The notes under the pieces: model-generated | What the model was told of the DNA's origin: nothing | The model's database searches: none | The model's input: only the letters and a program-made list of their open reading frames with translations | Shown here: positions 33,600-42,955 of the stretch, piece by piece | Numbering within the stretch: the first letter of the stretch is position 1 | Layout of the letters: each line of letters starts with the position of its first letter | From: Clostridium sp. 1001271st1 H5 | GTDB taxonomy: Bacteria; Bacillota; Clostridia; Lachnospirales; Lachnospiraceae | NCBI RefSeq assembly: GCF_005845215.1 | Contig: NZ_SPHO01000026.1 | Location: forward strand, 1 to 64,000 | Length of the DNA: 64,000 nt | Direction: 5' to 3' | Translations under genes and position numbers: made by a program

Positions 33600-34268
33600 A
33601 TGGAAGCTGTCTATGGATGGGTAAAAAATATCATATACTACATGATTTTCCTTTCAGTGGTCAATAACCTTCTGGCGGACTCTAAATACGGCAAATACAT
33701 CCGCTTTTTTTCGGGAATGGTCCTGATTCTTCTTGTGGTAAGTCCGTTTACGGGAGGACTGCACCTGGATGAGCAGATATCAGCCATGTTCCGTTCCATT
33801 ACCTTTCAGAACGACACGGACGACCTGAAACAGGACCTGTGGGGAATGGAAGAACGGCGTCTGGACCAGGTTATCAGCAGGTATGAGGAGGCGGTGGCGG
33901 CTGATGTGGAGGCCATGGCCAGGGAGGAGGGTCTGGAATGTACCGGGGCCAGCGTGCAGATTGACGGCGACCGCAACAGCAGCCGTTACGGCCGGATTGA
34001 AGGAATCAGGCTGGTTATCAGCGGCGGGAAGGAGGAACCGGAACAGGGCAGCTGGGATTATATGGGCAGCCGGCCGGTGAATGTGGATGCGGGGAAGGTG
34101 GACAGCGTGAAGGTTGAGGATGTGGAACTGGGGAAAACGCCGGGAACCGGAGAAACAGAGGAATCTGAAACGGCGGCAGATAAAAAAATAAACCATTTAA
34201 CAGGAAAGGTGGCGCAGTACTATGGGCTGGAAGAATCAGATATCAAAGTTCAGTGGAAAAATGACTAA
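33600..34268 (+). CDS. spoIIIAF: Stage III sporulation protein AF
   Basis: A 222-residue protein with two N-terminal helices (NIIYYMIFLSVVNNLL and GMVLILLVVSPF) and a soluble C-terminal ring-forming domain outside the membrane. An in-frame ATG at 33594 lies inside the ribosome site, so ATG 33600, 6 bases after AAAAGGAG, is preferred. It overlaps spoIIIAG by about 47 bases. Confidence 0.92.
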   Translation: MEAVYGWVKNIIYYMIFLSVVNNLLADSKYGKYIRFFSGMVLILLVVSPFTGGLHLDEQISAMFRSITFQNDTDDLKQDLWGMEERRLDQVISRYEEAVAADVEAMAREEGLECTGASVQIDGDRNSSRYGRIEGIRLVISGGKEEPEQGSWDYMGSRPVNVDAGKVDSVKVEDVELGKTPGTGETEESETAADKKINHLTGKVAQYYGLEESDIKVQWKND

Positions 34269-34974
34269 GGAAAAATGGCTGTTATTGCTTCTCATAGGTG
34301 TTCTTCTCATGATTCTATCCTTTCCCCTGCCCGGAGGAAGTAAAAAGGACAGGAATGCCGGTGAACAGACCGTGGGTACCGGGACAGAGGGGGCCGGGGC
34401 TGTTCCGCTGTGGACAAAGGACAATGCCAATGGCGGCAGCGGGGCCGGCGGCTCTGTCCAGGGCGCCGCCGGAACCGGCATGGCCCAGGGGCCGGAGGGT
34501 AGCGGGGCAGGCGCATCGGACGGGACGGAGGATTCCTATCCTGCAGCGGCCCGCTCATCCGATGAAGGGTCCTATGAAGCGCAGATGGAAAACAGAATCA
34601 GGAATATCTTAAAGTCCGTGGACGGCGTGGGTAAGGTGGATGTGATGGTGGTGCTTAAATCCTCCAGTGAAAAGGTGCTCCGCGTGGACCGTTCCACCAA
34701 TACCAGCACCACCCGGGAAAAGGATTCCGGGGGAGGAACCAGAGACGTGACGAACAATCAGATGCAGGAGAGCACCATACTGTCGGGAAGCGGTTCCGGC
34801 AGCAGCGGAAACGCGCCCATTGTTGAAAAAGAACTGAGCCCGGAACTGTCTGGAATCATCATCAGCGCGGAGGGCGGAGGCAGTCCAACAGTAAAAGCTG
34901 AAATTTCTGAGGCCATGGAAGCATTATTTGGCCTGCCGGCACATAAAATAAAAGTATTAAAGAGGGTGGAATAA
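34222..34974 (+). CDS. spoIIIAG: Stage III sporulation protein AG
   Basis: A 250-residue ring-forming channel protein. One membrane helix at about 18-34 is followed by a Gly/Ala/Ser-rich linker of roughly 70 residues (ANGGSGAGGSVQGAAGTGM), then a ring-building domain (ILKSVDGVGKVDVMVVLKSS) and a C-terminal EALFGLPAHKIKVLKR. The start at 34222 keeps a short cytoplasmic N-terminus as in Bacillus, though ATG 34261 is also possible. The ribosome site is weak because the gene overlaps spoIIIAF. Confidence 0.92.
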   Translation: MGWKNQISKFSGKMTKEKWLLLLLIGVLLMILSFPLPGGSKKDRNAGEQTVGTGTEGAGAVPLWTKDNANGGSGAGGSVQGAAGTGMAQGPEGSGAGASDGTEDSYPAAARSSDEGSYEAQMENRIRNILKSVDGVGKVDVMVVLKSSSEKVLRVDRSTNTSTTREKDSGGGTRDVTNNQMQESTILSGSGSGSSGNAPIVEKELSPELSGIIISAEGGGSPTVKAEISEAMEALFGLPAHKIKVLKRVE

Positions 34975-34991
34975 ATAAAGGAGTGCAGGAT

Positions 34992-35849
34992 ATGAAAATC
35001 AAGAATATGAAACAGGTAAAAGAGCACATGAAAGACATGAACATGAAACGTCTCTTCCGCAGGAACCAAATTATCATCACAACACTGGCTGTTATGATTG
35101 CGGCAGCCGGATATCTGAACTATGCGGGAAAGAAGGATTTGGCAAGCGGCAACCGGGTGTATGAGGCAGGGGCCATGGACATTTCGGATGAAGATATCCT
35201 GGCGGAGAACCAGGCGGCTTCCTTAAACGGCCAGGCCGGACTGCAGGAGATTCCCAGTCTGGACCAGGACCCTTCTGACCTGGATGCGGTGAGCGATGCA
35301 GACGGCGCCCAGGCAGCGGCGGACACAGGAGCCGGCCAGGGACAGCTGGCCCAGGCCGGAGACGGCACAGGCGTGGAGGAGGCTACCCAGGCAGCTGACC
35401 CGGGGCAGATGGCAGCGGCGGATACGGACAGCTCTGCCCAGGCCGGATTGGAGAATCCAGGGGAAGCCGTACTTACCAGCGGTATGAACGTGGCTGATTA
35501 CATAGCAAACGTACAGCTCAGCAGAGAGCAGGTGCGCGCCAAGAACAAAGAGACACTGATGAGCCTGATTAACAGTGACAGCATTGACGAAGCAGCCAAA
35601 CAGCAGGCTATCCAGGACATGATTGACCTGACCGAGGTATCCGAGAAGGAAAATGCCGCAGAAACCCTCCTGATGGCAAAAGGTTTCTCGGACCCGGTTG
35701 TCAGCATTACCAAGGATAAGGTGGACGTGGTCATTAATGCGCCTTCCATCACAGACCCACAGCGTGCCCAGATTGAAGATATCGTGAAACGCAAGGCAGA
35801 GGTGGCAGCAGACCAGATTATTATTACATTGCTGAATATGGCAGAATAG
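34992..35849 (+). CDS. spoIIIAH: Stage III sporulation protein AH
   Basis: A 285-residue channel protein that meets forespore SpoIIQ. A basic N-terminus (MKDMNMKRLFRRNQ) leads into one membrane helix near 28-45. Then comes an Ala/Gln/Gly/Asp-rich linker of about 95 residues, and a C-terminal ring-building domain (AAETLLMAKGFSDPVVSITK, VVINAPSITDPQRAQIEDIV). Bacillus SpoIIIAH is about 218 residues; the difference is in the linker. AAAGGAG supports ATG 34992 rather than GTG 34983. Confidence 0.93.
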   Translation: MKIKNMKQVKEHMKDMNMKRLFRRNQIIITTLAVMIAAAGYLNYAGKKDLASGNRVYEAGAMDISDEDILAENQAASLNGQAGLQEIPSLDQDPSDLDAVSDADGAQAAADTGAGQGQLAQAGDGTGVEEATQAADPGQMAAADTDSSAQAGLENPGEAVLTSGMNVADYIANVQLSREQVRAKNKETLMSLINSDSIDEAAKQQAIQDMIDLTEVSEKENAAETLLMAKGFSDPVVSITKDKVDVVINAPSITDPQRAQIEDIVKRKAEVAADQIIITLLNMAE

Positions 35850-35870
35850 GCAGGAATACAGGGAAAGCCG

Positions 35871-35917
35871 GGCTGCCGCTTTAACGGTCGGAAAACCGTA
35901 AAGGCGGCAGCCTTTTT
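35871..35917 (+). terminator. Terminator of the spoIIIA operon
   Basis: GGCTGCCGCTTTA pairs with TAAAGGCGGCAGCC (one bulge), the inner ACGGT/ACCGT extends the stem, and TTTTT follows. Confidence 0.85.
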
Positions 35918-36029
35918 GGCGCCTTTCCTTTCAAACTTCCCATTGCAACCCCTTATGAATTTCCGTATAATGGAATAAATGACCAATCATACAATTGTAC
36001 CGCAGTTCCGGTACAGGATGGAGGATATT

Positions 36030-37481
36030 ATGAGGGAAATCCCGGAACAGCAGATTGCCGCCATGGCTCCCAATGCCAATGCGGTCAGCAATGCAAGGAA
36101 AATCGTTAAAAGCGGAGGTTTTACAGAACATGCCAGGTCTGGGGATGACACCTTTTACATGGGTACCTGCAAGGGCAGCGGCAGTTCAGCCTACAGGGTG
36201 TCCCTGGATTTTGTGGACGGGGACGTGCCGGTGTGCCGCTGCAGCTGTCCCAGCAGGCAGTTTCCGTGTAAACACGGCCTGGCGCTTATGATGGAGCTGT
36301 CGCAGGGCCGCCATTGGGATATCTGCAGCATTCCCCAGGACATATTGGATAAGAGGGCGAAGAAGGACGCCAGGGCAGGAAAAAAGGAAGAACAGGGAGA
36401 TAAGCCCAAGGCCCCTAAGAAGACGAATCAGGCGGCCAGGACAAAGAAGCTTAAGAAACAGCTGGAGGGCCTGGACCTGGCCGAGAAGGTGGTGAGGGAG
36501 TTAATGGAGGCCGGCCTGGGGACCCTGAACGGAACGTCGGTGAAGGTCTACCGGGACCTGGCAAAGCAGCTGGGGGATTATTATCTTCCCGGTCCCCAAA
36601 GGCTGGTGCAGTCCCTGGTGCTGGAGGTGGAACGGCTTAAGGAGGATGGAACCGGGGATTACGGTGAGGCCGTAAGAATTCTTGTATTCCTCCGTGCCCT
36701 GATAAAGAAGTCAAGGGTCTATCTGACGGAAAAACTGGAGCAGGGACAGGTGGAGGACGACAACAGCATCCTCTATGAGGAGCTGGGCGGAATCTGGAAC
36801 CTGGAACGGCTGATGGAGCTGGGGCTTAAAAAGGAAAACGGACGGCTGCTCCAGCTGTCCTTCGGCGTCAGCTATGACGGGGCCAGAAGAGAATGGGTGG
36901 ACAAGGGCTGGTGGCTGGATTTGGACAGCGGTGAGATTGATATTACCTATAATTACCGTCCTGTGAAGGCGCTTAAGTATGTAAAAGAAGAGGACTCCGT
37001 GATGGAGGCAGTGAGGGTGCCCATGCTGGTCTATTATCCCGGTGAGAACGGACGCAGGATACGTTTTGAGGGCCGGGAATTCCTGCCGGTGACCGGTGAA
37101 CTGCTGGCAGAAGCCCGGGATAAGGCCTCTGCTTCCCTTCCGGAACTGGTGAAGGCGGCAAAGAATGACCTTAAGAACACGTTGTCGGACGGCCGGTTTG
37201 GATGCCTGGTATTCTACGACGGACTGGGAACAGCCGTAGCAGAAGGCGAGGAGGGCCAGCAGCGGGAATACATACTGCACTGCGGCGGCAGCACCATAGA
37301 ACTGAGGGACCGGCCAGGGGACATGCCGTCTGTCAGACGTCTGGATATCCTGCCGGACAGGCGGATGGCAGAGCATCAGGTGATGTTCGGAGTCCTATGG
37401 TATGACAGGAAAAGACATAAGATTTGTCTGCATCCCTACTCAATCATCACGGAAAAAGAGGTGGTCCGCCTGCTCTATTGA
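36030..37481 (+). CDS. SWIM zinc-finger protein (module gene 1)
   Basis: A 483-residue protein. Near residues 60-90 it has a SWIM zinc finger: PVCRCSCPSRQFPCKHGLAL gives the CxC...CxH ligands. A Lys-rich linker (GKKEEQGDKPKAPKKTNQ) follows, then about 340 residues of unrecognised alpha/beta sequence. SWIM domains bind nucleic acid or protein. GGAGG is 5 bases before ATG 36030; an earlier ATG at 35979 has no ribosome site. It is first of five same-strand genes (36030-44167) separated by 0-45 bases, with a DUF5691-like protein, MoxR ATPase, DUF5682 and VWA protein. I take these as one operon and functional unit. Confidence 0.85.
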   Translation: MREIPEQQIAAMAPNANAVSNARKIVKSGGFTEHARSGDDTFYMGTCKGSGSSAYRVSLDFVDGDVPVCRCSCPSRQFPCKHGLALMMELSQGRHWDICSIPQDILDKRAKKDARAGKKEEQGDKPKAPKKTNQAARTKKLKKQLEGLDLAEKVVRELMEAGLGTLNGTSVKVYRDLAKQLGDYYLPGPQRLVQSLVLEVERLKEDGTGDYGEAVRILVFLRALIKKSRVYLTEKLEQGQVEDDNSILYEELGGIWNLERLMELGLKKENGRLLQLSFGVSYDGARREWVDKGWWLDLDSGEIDITYNYRPVKALKYVKEEDSVMEAVRVPMLVYYPGENGRRIRFEGREFLPVTGELLAEARDKASASLPELVKAAKNDLKNTLSDGRFGCLVFYDGLGTAVAEGEEGQQREYILHCGGSTIELRDRPGDMPSVRRLDILPDRRMAEHQVMFGVLWYDRKRHKICLHPYSIITEKEVVRLLY

Positions 37482-37511
37482 TGGACAGACGGAGGAAAGG
37501 AAGGAATTACC

Positions 37512-39440
37512 ATGGAATTGCAGGGATTATATGAACTCCATCAGCGCCTGGAAGCAGCGGCAGTGGCCGGAGTGAACCTGATTGGAGATGATTTCCGGCT
37601 TAAAAGGGCGGTGGAGCAGATTCGTCCCCTGGCCCAGGCAGTGCCGGTTATAAATAAATTGTATACAATGGCGGAAAAGGCCATGGCCCCGGACTGTGAG
37701 GACCGTCCGGGCTGTCTGCTGGATGCGCTGGCCCTGTCAGAAGCCCTTTTGTGTACCCAGGCCGGATATGAGACAGGATATAAAACAGAACAGAACAGCG
37801 GCGGGCCGGAGTCTGGGCCGGGGTACCGTCCGCTGGAGCTGATATCCCGCTGCTACGGTCCCTGCCTGCCCTACAGCCAGGTCCATCCCCTGGAGCAGGC
37901 CCTGACTGAGTCAGGAGGCGGGCGTCTGGTCCCCATCACCGAGGCCATGGAGGAGCATCCCCAGGTCTTTGATGATTACCGCCTGCAGGCAGCCGTCATA
38001 ACAGCTCTCTCAGACCGGTATGCTGATATTGCAGATGAAGCTGAAGCATTTCTGTCTAAGATGGACAGACAGATTGTGCCCCTTTTAAAGCGGGGGTACT
38101 GGGAAACCACGGATAATGGGAGGCTGCACCGGCTCAGGGTCATAGAGGCCATATGCCGTGAAGAAGAAAATGAATTTTATAAAGGGCTTCTCCAACGGGC
38201 CAAAAAGGAACTGCGGGCAGAGGCCATCCATGCCTTCAGATTTGACACGGAAAATACCAGCATTTTGCTGGACCTGGCCCGGACCGAAAAGGGAATGTGC
38301 CTGGAAATGACGGAGCAGGTGCTGGGCATGATGGACCCGGAACAGACAGACCCATACTGGGAGGAACAGTTTAAGACAAGAAAAAAGGGAATCGCAGGCT
38401 ATCTCTGTTTTTCCAAATCAGACCTGGTTTCAGACAGGCTGGCCGGAATAATGGAAGAAACCTTAAGGCAGAAGGATACTCTGGCCAAAAAGGAATTTGC
38501 CGGGCTTATGAACGAGCTTCTCATGGCCCTGCCGGGCAAGGGCTCACCGGCCATACAGGAATTATATCGCAGGGCAGCCGGAAAGAACCCGTCCAACCAG
38601 GAGTTTTGGTCCGGATTTCCCGCCATGCTGGCGGATTCGATTATCTACAGCCAGGATGAACGGCTGATTTCCCTGGCAGGGGAACTGGCCAATGAACAGG
38701 CGGGAACATGGCTGGGACCGGCCCTTGCAGCTGATTTCCTGACAAAGCCCGCGGCCCTTGTGTATGAATCCTGCTGCCGGAAGATTCCCAGGAATTCCCT
38801 TCTGGGAAAAGAGGAGAAACGCAAGGCCAGGAGGGCCGTACTGTCTGTGCTGGGCCGGATTCACTGCATAGAGGAAAACGGGGCCTGTGAAATCATCTGC
38901 CGCATAGAAGAAAAGGCGGGGGCAGGGACAGCCCACCGGATTGGGCGCAGGCTTTACGAAAAACCGGATTCCCGCTGGACAGACCTGCTGATGGATGCCA
39001 GGATATTCGGGAATGAGACAGCCATGGGACTGGATGCAGCCGGCAGGCAATGTGAAACGGACCGGGATAAGATTCTGTTTTCTATGCTGCCGGCCAGGGA
39101 ACGGGCAGAGAAGGGCTCCTATTTTTATAAGAGGGCGCTTACGGTGACGGATAACCGGGGGCTTTACCACATTCTGGTACAGTGCGGCTGGAAGGATTTT
39201 AAAGGTCTTATAAGCGCCTATGTAAAAAAGAATCCAAATGCAGGCATAACGCTGTGGGCCATACAGCGCCGGATGAGTGAGCTGCCCATGACAGAGGAGG
39301 AACGGCAGATGGAAATCCGTGAGATTGACCGTATTATGTGCAGCTTTCCAAAGGGCAGCTCTGAGAGAAGAAGCTGGGACGCCAATGATTACTGCAGGAA
39401 CGCCATCAACCAGGCTGCCGGACTTACCGGGCAGGGCTGA
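37512..39440 (+). CDS. DUF5691-like helical protein (module gene 2)
   Basis: A 642-residue, almost wholly helical protein with no signal peptide or membrane segment. Repeated Leu/Ala-rich helices suggest an ARM/HEAT-like scaffold. No catalytic motif is apparent. The name rests on its place between the SWIM and MoxR genes, where DUF5691 proteins are usually found, and on overall size and character; this is the least certain identity in the module. The start has AAGGAAGGAATTACC before ATG. Confidence 0.65.
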   Translation: MELQGLYELHQRLEAAAVAGVNLIGDDFRLKRAVEQIRPLAQAVPVINKLYTMAEKAMAPDCEDRPGCLLDALALSEALLCTQAGYETGYKTEQNSGGPESGPGYRPLELISRCYGPCLPYSQVHPLEQALTESGGGRLVPITEAMEEHPQVFDDYRLQAAVITALSDRYADIADEAEAFLSKMDRQIVPLLKRGYWETTDNGRLHRLRVIEAICREEENEFYKGLLQRAKKELRAEAIHAFRFDTENTSILLDLARTEKGMCLEMTEQVLGMMDPEQTDPYWEEQFKTRKKGIAGYLCFSKSDLVSDRLAGIMEETLRQKDTLAKKEFAGLMNELLMALPGKGSPAIQELYRRAAGKNPSNQEFWSGFPAMLADSIIYSQDERLISLAGELANEQAGTWLGPALAADFLTKPAALVYESCCRKIPRNSLLGKEEKRKARRAVLSVLGRIHCIEENGACEIICRIEEKAGAGTAHRIGRRLYEKPDSRWTDLLMDARIFGNETAMGLDAAGRQCETDRDKILFSMLPARERAEKGSYFYKRALTVTDNRGLYHILVQCGWKDFKGLISAYVKKNPNAGITLWAIQRRMSELPMTEEERQMEIREIDRIMCSFPKGSSERRSWDANDYCRNAINQAAGLTGQG

Positions 39441-39485
39441 CGGCCATGTGTTTTTGGGAAAATAAAGTGAGACTTGGAGGATATC

Positions 39486-40589
39486 ATGGGAAAAACAACA
39501 GGAAAAGAAGAGAATGTGCAGCGTCTGCCTGCGGAACAGCTTTACCAGGAGGAGATTGACGCGCTGATTGCAGCGGAGCAGAACCCGGTTCCTGCGGGCT
39601 GGAGAATGAGTCCGCGCTCCGTACTCACCTATATAACGGGAGGAAACGCGGGTGGAAAAGAAATTACTCCCAAATATATTGGAAACCGCAGGCTGGTGGA
39701 AATCGCCATTGCCACCCTGGTGACAGACAGGGCCCTGCTCCTGATTGGAGAGCCGGGAACTGCAAAGTCCTGGCTCTCCGAGCACCTGACGGCCGCCATC
39801 AACGGGGATTCCACCAAGGTGGTGCAGGGAACGGCAGGCACCACGGAGGAACATATACGCTATTCCTGGAATTATGCAATGCTCATAGCCCAGGGCCCTT
39901 CCAGGGAGGCCATGATTAAAAGCCCGGTATACCGGGCCATGGAGACAGGCAGCATTGCCCGCTTTGAGGAGATATCCAGGTGTGCCAGCGAGGTCCAGGA
40001 CGCCCTGATTTCCATTTTATCGGAGAAACGCATCTCCATACCTGAGCTGGCCTTTGAACTGCCTGCCCGGAAAGGCTTTTCCGTCATTGCCACAGCCAAT
40101 ACAAGGGACAAGGGAGTCAACGAGATGTCCGCTGCCCTGAAGCGGAGGTTCAACATTGTCATCCTGCCGCCGCCGCCGGATATTTCCACTGAGATGGAAA
40201 TTGTGCAGTCAAGGGTGGAGCAGCTGGCCGGAAGCCTGGAGCTGGGGGCCAGGATTCCCCATGCCGAGGTGGTGGAAAAGGTGTGCACCATTTTCAGGGA
40301 GCTGCGGGGCGGCATGACACTGGACGGCAGGCAGAAGGTAAAGCCGTCCTCAGGCGTGCTGTCCACCGCCGAGGCTATTTCACTTCTGGCAGGCAGCATG
40401 GCCCTGGCAGGCAGCTTTGGAAACGGGGAAATAACGGATTACGACCTGGCGGCGGCTTTGCAGGGCGCTGTGGTCAAGGATGAGGATAAGGACGGACTGG
40501 CGTGGAAGGAATACCTGGAAAATGTCATGAAGAAACGCGGGAGCCGGTGGCTTGGACTTTATAAAGAGTGTAAGGAGTTGAACCAATAG
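39486..40589 (+). CDS. MoxR-family AAA+ ATPase (module gene 3)
   Basis: A 367-residue AAA+ ATPase. Walker A is LLIGEPGTAKSWLSEHL. The Walker B region reads ARFEEISRC, with FEE where many AAA+ proteins have xDE. Sensor 1 is VIATANTRDKG, and the arginine finger region is ALKRRFNIV. The C-terminal lid spans about 275-367. MoxR ATPases typically work with VWA proteins as chaperones that insert metals or remodel complexes, and a VWA protein is the fifth gene here. GGAGG is 5 bases before ATG 39486. The next gene starts directly after its stop. Confidence 0.92.
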   Translation: MGKTTGKEENVQRLPAEQLYQEEIDALIAAEQNPVPAGWRMSPRSVLTYITGGNAGGKEITPKYIGNRRLVEIAIATLVTDRALLLIGEPGTAKSWLSEHLTAAINGDSTKVVQGTAGTTEEHIRYSWNYAMLIAQGPSREAMIKSPVYRAMETGSIARFEEISRCASEVQDALISILSEKRISIPELAFELPARKGFSVIATANTRDKGVNEMSAALKRRFNIVILPPPPDISTEMEIVQSRVEQLAGSLELGARIPHAEVVEKVCTIFRELRGGMTLDGRQKVKPSSGVLSTAEAISLLAGSMALAGSFGNGEITDYDLAAALQGAVVKDEDKDGLAWKEYLENVMKKRGSRWLGLYKECKELNQ

Positions 40590-42941
40590 ATGGGACATCC
40601 ATATTGTTTTGGTATCCGCCACCTGTCGCCGGCCGGCGCATATCATCTGAGAAGCTTTCTGGATGAAAAGCAGCCGGACCTGATTCTGGTGGAAGGTCCT
40701 TCCGATTTTAACGGTCTGATGGATGACATGGTGAGGGAAGAGACAAAGCCGCCCTTTGCGGTTATGGCCTTTACAAAAGACCCGCCGGTGCGCACAATAC
40801 TGTATCCCTTTGCAGAGTACTCCCCGGAATATCAGGCCATTGTCTGGGCCAGGGAGCACGGGGCGGAGTGCCGGTTCATGGACCTGCCCTCGGATGTATT
40901 TCTGGGAATCCAGCGGACCAGGGAGGAAGAATTTAATAAGAAATTTGAGCCGGGCCAAAATGAGCAGCCGGGCCAGGATGAACAGCCGTGCCAAAATGAG
41001 CAGCCGGTCCAGGATGCGCAGCGCACCCCGCCGGGTTCTGCTTCCGAGCATGTGTACCGGCTTTTGGACCGGTTCAGCGGGGAGGACAGTCATGAGACTT
41101 TCTGGGAACGGGTTATGGAGCACTCCGAAAATCATGATGCATACCGGGACGGAGCGGAAACCTTTGGGCGGCAGCTGCGGGAGCTGACAGCGGGCAGCGA
41201 CAGCGACTGGCCTGAGACACTGGTCCGGGAAGCATATATGAGAAGGAAGATGGAGGATGCTGTAAAGGAAGGATTCCGGGCAGAACGAATCGTGGCAGTG
41301 ACAGGCGCTTATCATGTGGCAGGTCTGACCGGAGAGGAACCATCCATGACAGATAAGGAGATGGGCCTGCTGCCATCGGTGCCCTGCAATGTCACGCTGA
41401 TGCCCTATTCCTATTACCGCCTGTCCTCCCGTTCCGGCTATGGGGCGGGCAATGAGGCGCCTGCCTACTACGGAATGCTCTGGCAGGCACTGCAGGAAGG
41501 CGGCAGGGATATGGGGACTTACCCTTATCTCACAGCCATATCCGCTTACCAGAGGCAGCATGGTTTTCCTGTGTCCTCCGCTGAGGTGATTGAGGCTGTG
41601 GAGCTGGCGCGCTCCCTGGCGAATCTGCACGGGTACAGGGTGCCCTCCCTGCGGGATTTGCGGGACGCCGCAGTAACTGCCATGGGGCACGGCAGTTTGT
41701 CGGAACTGGCGCTGGCCGTGGCGGATACGGAGATTGGCGCGGCTGTGGGGGAGCTTCCGCAGGGCGTCAGCCGGACCTGCCTGCAGGATGATTTTTACAG
41801 GCAGCTCAGGGAACTGAAACTGGAAAAATATAAGTCGGAGACAGCGTTCACACTGTCCCTGGATTTACGGGAAAAACTGAGTGTGAAATCAGAGGCAGCT
41901 GCCTACAGAGAGCTGCACCAGTCATTTTTCCTGCACCGCCTGCGGGTGCTGGGAGTCCATTTTGCAGTCCTGAGAAAGGAACGGCAGGAAACCGCCACCT
42001 GGGCTGAGAGCTGGGATATCCGGTGGACTCCGGAAGTGGAAATAGAGCTGGTGGAGGCTGCCCTGAAAGGTGATACAGTGGCTGCCGCAGCATCCTTTGT
42101 CATGAAGGAGCAGGCCATGCAGGCGGAGCAGATTGGAGAGGCGGCTGGTATCATTGAGGCCGCATGCTGCTGCGGGATACCGGAGATGGTCACCTATGCC
42201 ACGGATATCCTGCAGGGACTGTCGGTGGAGGCAGCTGGCTTTCTGGAGCTGGCAAAGACAGCGGAGAGTATTTCCACGGTTGTGCGGTTCGGGAATATAC
42301 GGCATCTGGACAGCGCTCCCCTTCTGCCTGTCCTGAATCAGATGTTCCTACGGGCCTGCCTGGTGTTCCTCAATTCCTGCGGCTGCGACAGCCAGGCGGA
42401 AAAGGGTGTTATGGAAGCCATTGAACGGGTCAACAGTCTGTGTATTCACCATGATTTCCTGGATGAGGAGCGGTTTATCCGTCTGCTGGCGGAGGCTGCA
42501 TCCAGGGATGACCTGAACACAGGCATATCCGGTTTTGCTGCCGCTGTGTTACTGGAACGGGGACGGATGGAGGAAGAGGAATTAAGCCGTGAGGTCCACC
42601 GCCGCCTCTCGAAAGGAATTCCGGCGGAACTGGGAGCCGGATGGTTTGCAGGACTGTCAAAGAAGAACCGGTATGCGCTCATTGCCAGGCTGGATTTGTG
42701 GCGGGAGCTGAGCGCCTATATGGATACGCTGGATGACGGGGAGTTTAAACGGGCCTTGGTGTTCCTGCGGCGGGCTTTTGCTGATTTCAGTTCCAGGGAA
42801 AAGCTGGATGTGGCTGAGAACCTGGGCGAGATATGGCAGGTGAACACGGCCCAGGCGGGAGAGGTGCTGAACGGACCGTTAAAGGACGGGGAAATGGAGC
42901 TGCTGGACAGTCTGGAGGGGTTTGATTTTGACGATATATAG
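40590..42941 (+). CDS. DUF5682 (TraB/ChaN-like) protein (module gene 4)
   Basis: A 783-residue cytosolic protein. The first 260 residues carry motifs like those of the TraB/ChaN/Tiki hydrolase superfamily: FGIRHLSPAGAYHL, LILVEGPSDFN and VAVTGAYHVAGL, placing conserved His and Glu as possible metal ligands. An insert near 120-147 is a Gln/Glu-rich tandem repeat (QPGQDEQPCQNEQPVQDAQ). The remaining 500 residues are helical. The ATG follows the MoxR stop with no gap, so expression is tightly coupled. The activity is unproven; a metal-dependent peptidase or esterase is the best guess. Confidence 0.85.
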   Translation: MGHPYCFGIRHLSPAGAYHLRSFLDEKQPDLILVEGPSDFNGLMDDMVREETKPPFAVMAFTKDPPVRTILYPFAEYSPEYQAIVWAREHGAECRFMDLPSDVFLGIQRTREEEFNKKFEPGQNEQPGQDEQPCQNEQPVQDAQRTPPGSASEHVYRLLDRFSGEDSHETFWERVMEHSENHDAYRDGAETFGRQLRELTAGSDSDWPETLVREAYMRRKMEDAVKEGFRAERIVAVTGAYHVAGLTGEEPSMTDKEMGLLPSVPCNVTLMPYSYYRLSSRSGYGAGNEAPAYYGMLWQALQEGGRDMGTYPYLTAISAYQRQHGFPVSSAEVIEAVELARSLANLHGYRVPSLRDLRDAAVTAMGHGSLSELALAVADTEIGAAVGELPQGVSRTCLQDDFYRQLRELKLEKYKSETAFTLSLDLREKLSVKSEAAAYRELHQSFFLHRLRVLGVHFAVLRKERQETATWAESWDIRWTPEVEIELVEAALKGDTVAAAASFVMKEQAMQAEQIGEAAGIIEAACCCGIPEMVTYATDILQGLSVEAAGFLELAKTAESISTVVRFGNIRHLDSAPLLPVLNQMFLRACLVFLNSCGCDSQAEKGVMEAIERVNSLCIHHDFLDEERFIRLLAEAASRDDLNTGISGFAAAVLLERGRMEEEELSREVHRRLSKGIPAELGAGWFAGLSKKNRYALIARLDLWRELSAYMDTLDDGEFKRALVFLRRAFADFSSREKLDVAENLGEIWQVNTAQAGEVLNGPLKDGEMELLDSLEGFDFDDI

Positions 42942-42955
42942 GATGGGTGAAAAAT

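Noticed and set aside
38562..39854. Minus-strand frame of 430 codons
   Set aside because: It spans two plus-strand genes of the five-gene module and has no start signal; it is a result of high G+C at third positions.
40380..41690. Minus-strand frame of 436 codons with internal repeats (LILARLF)
   Set aside because: The repeats are only the reverse of the Gln-rich tandem repeat in the DUF5682 gene.
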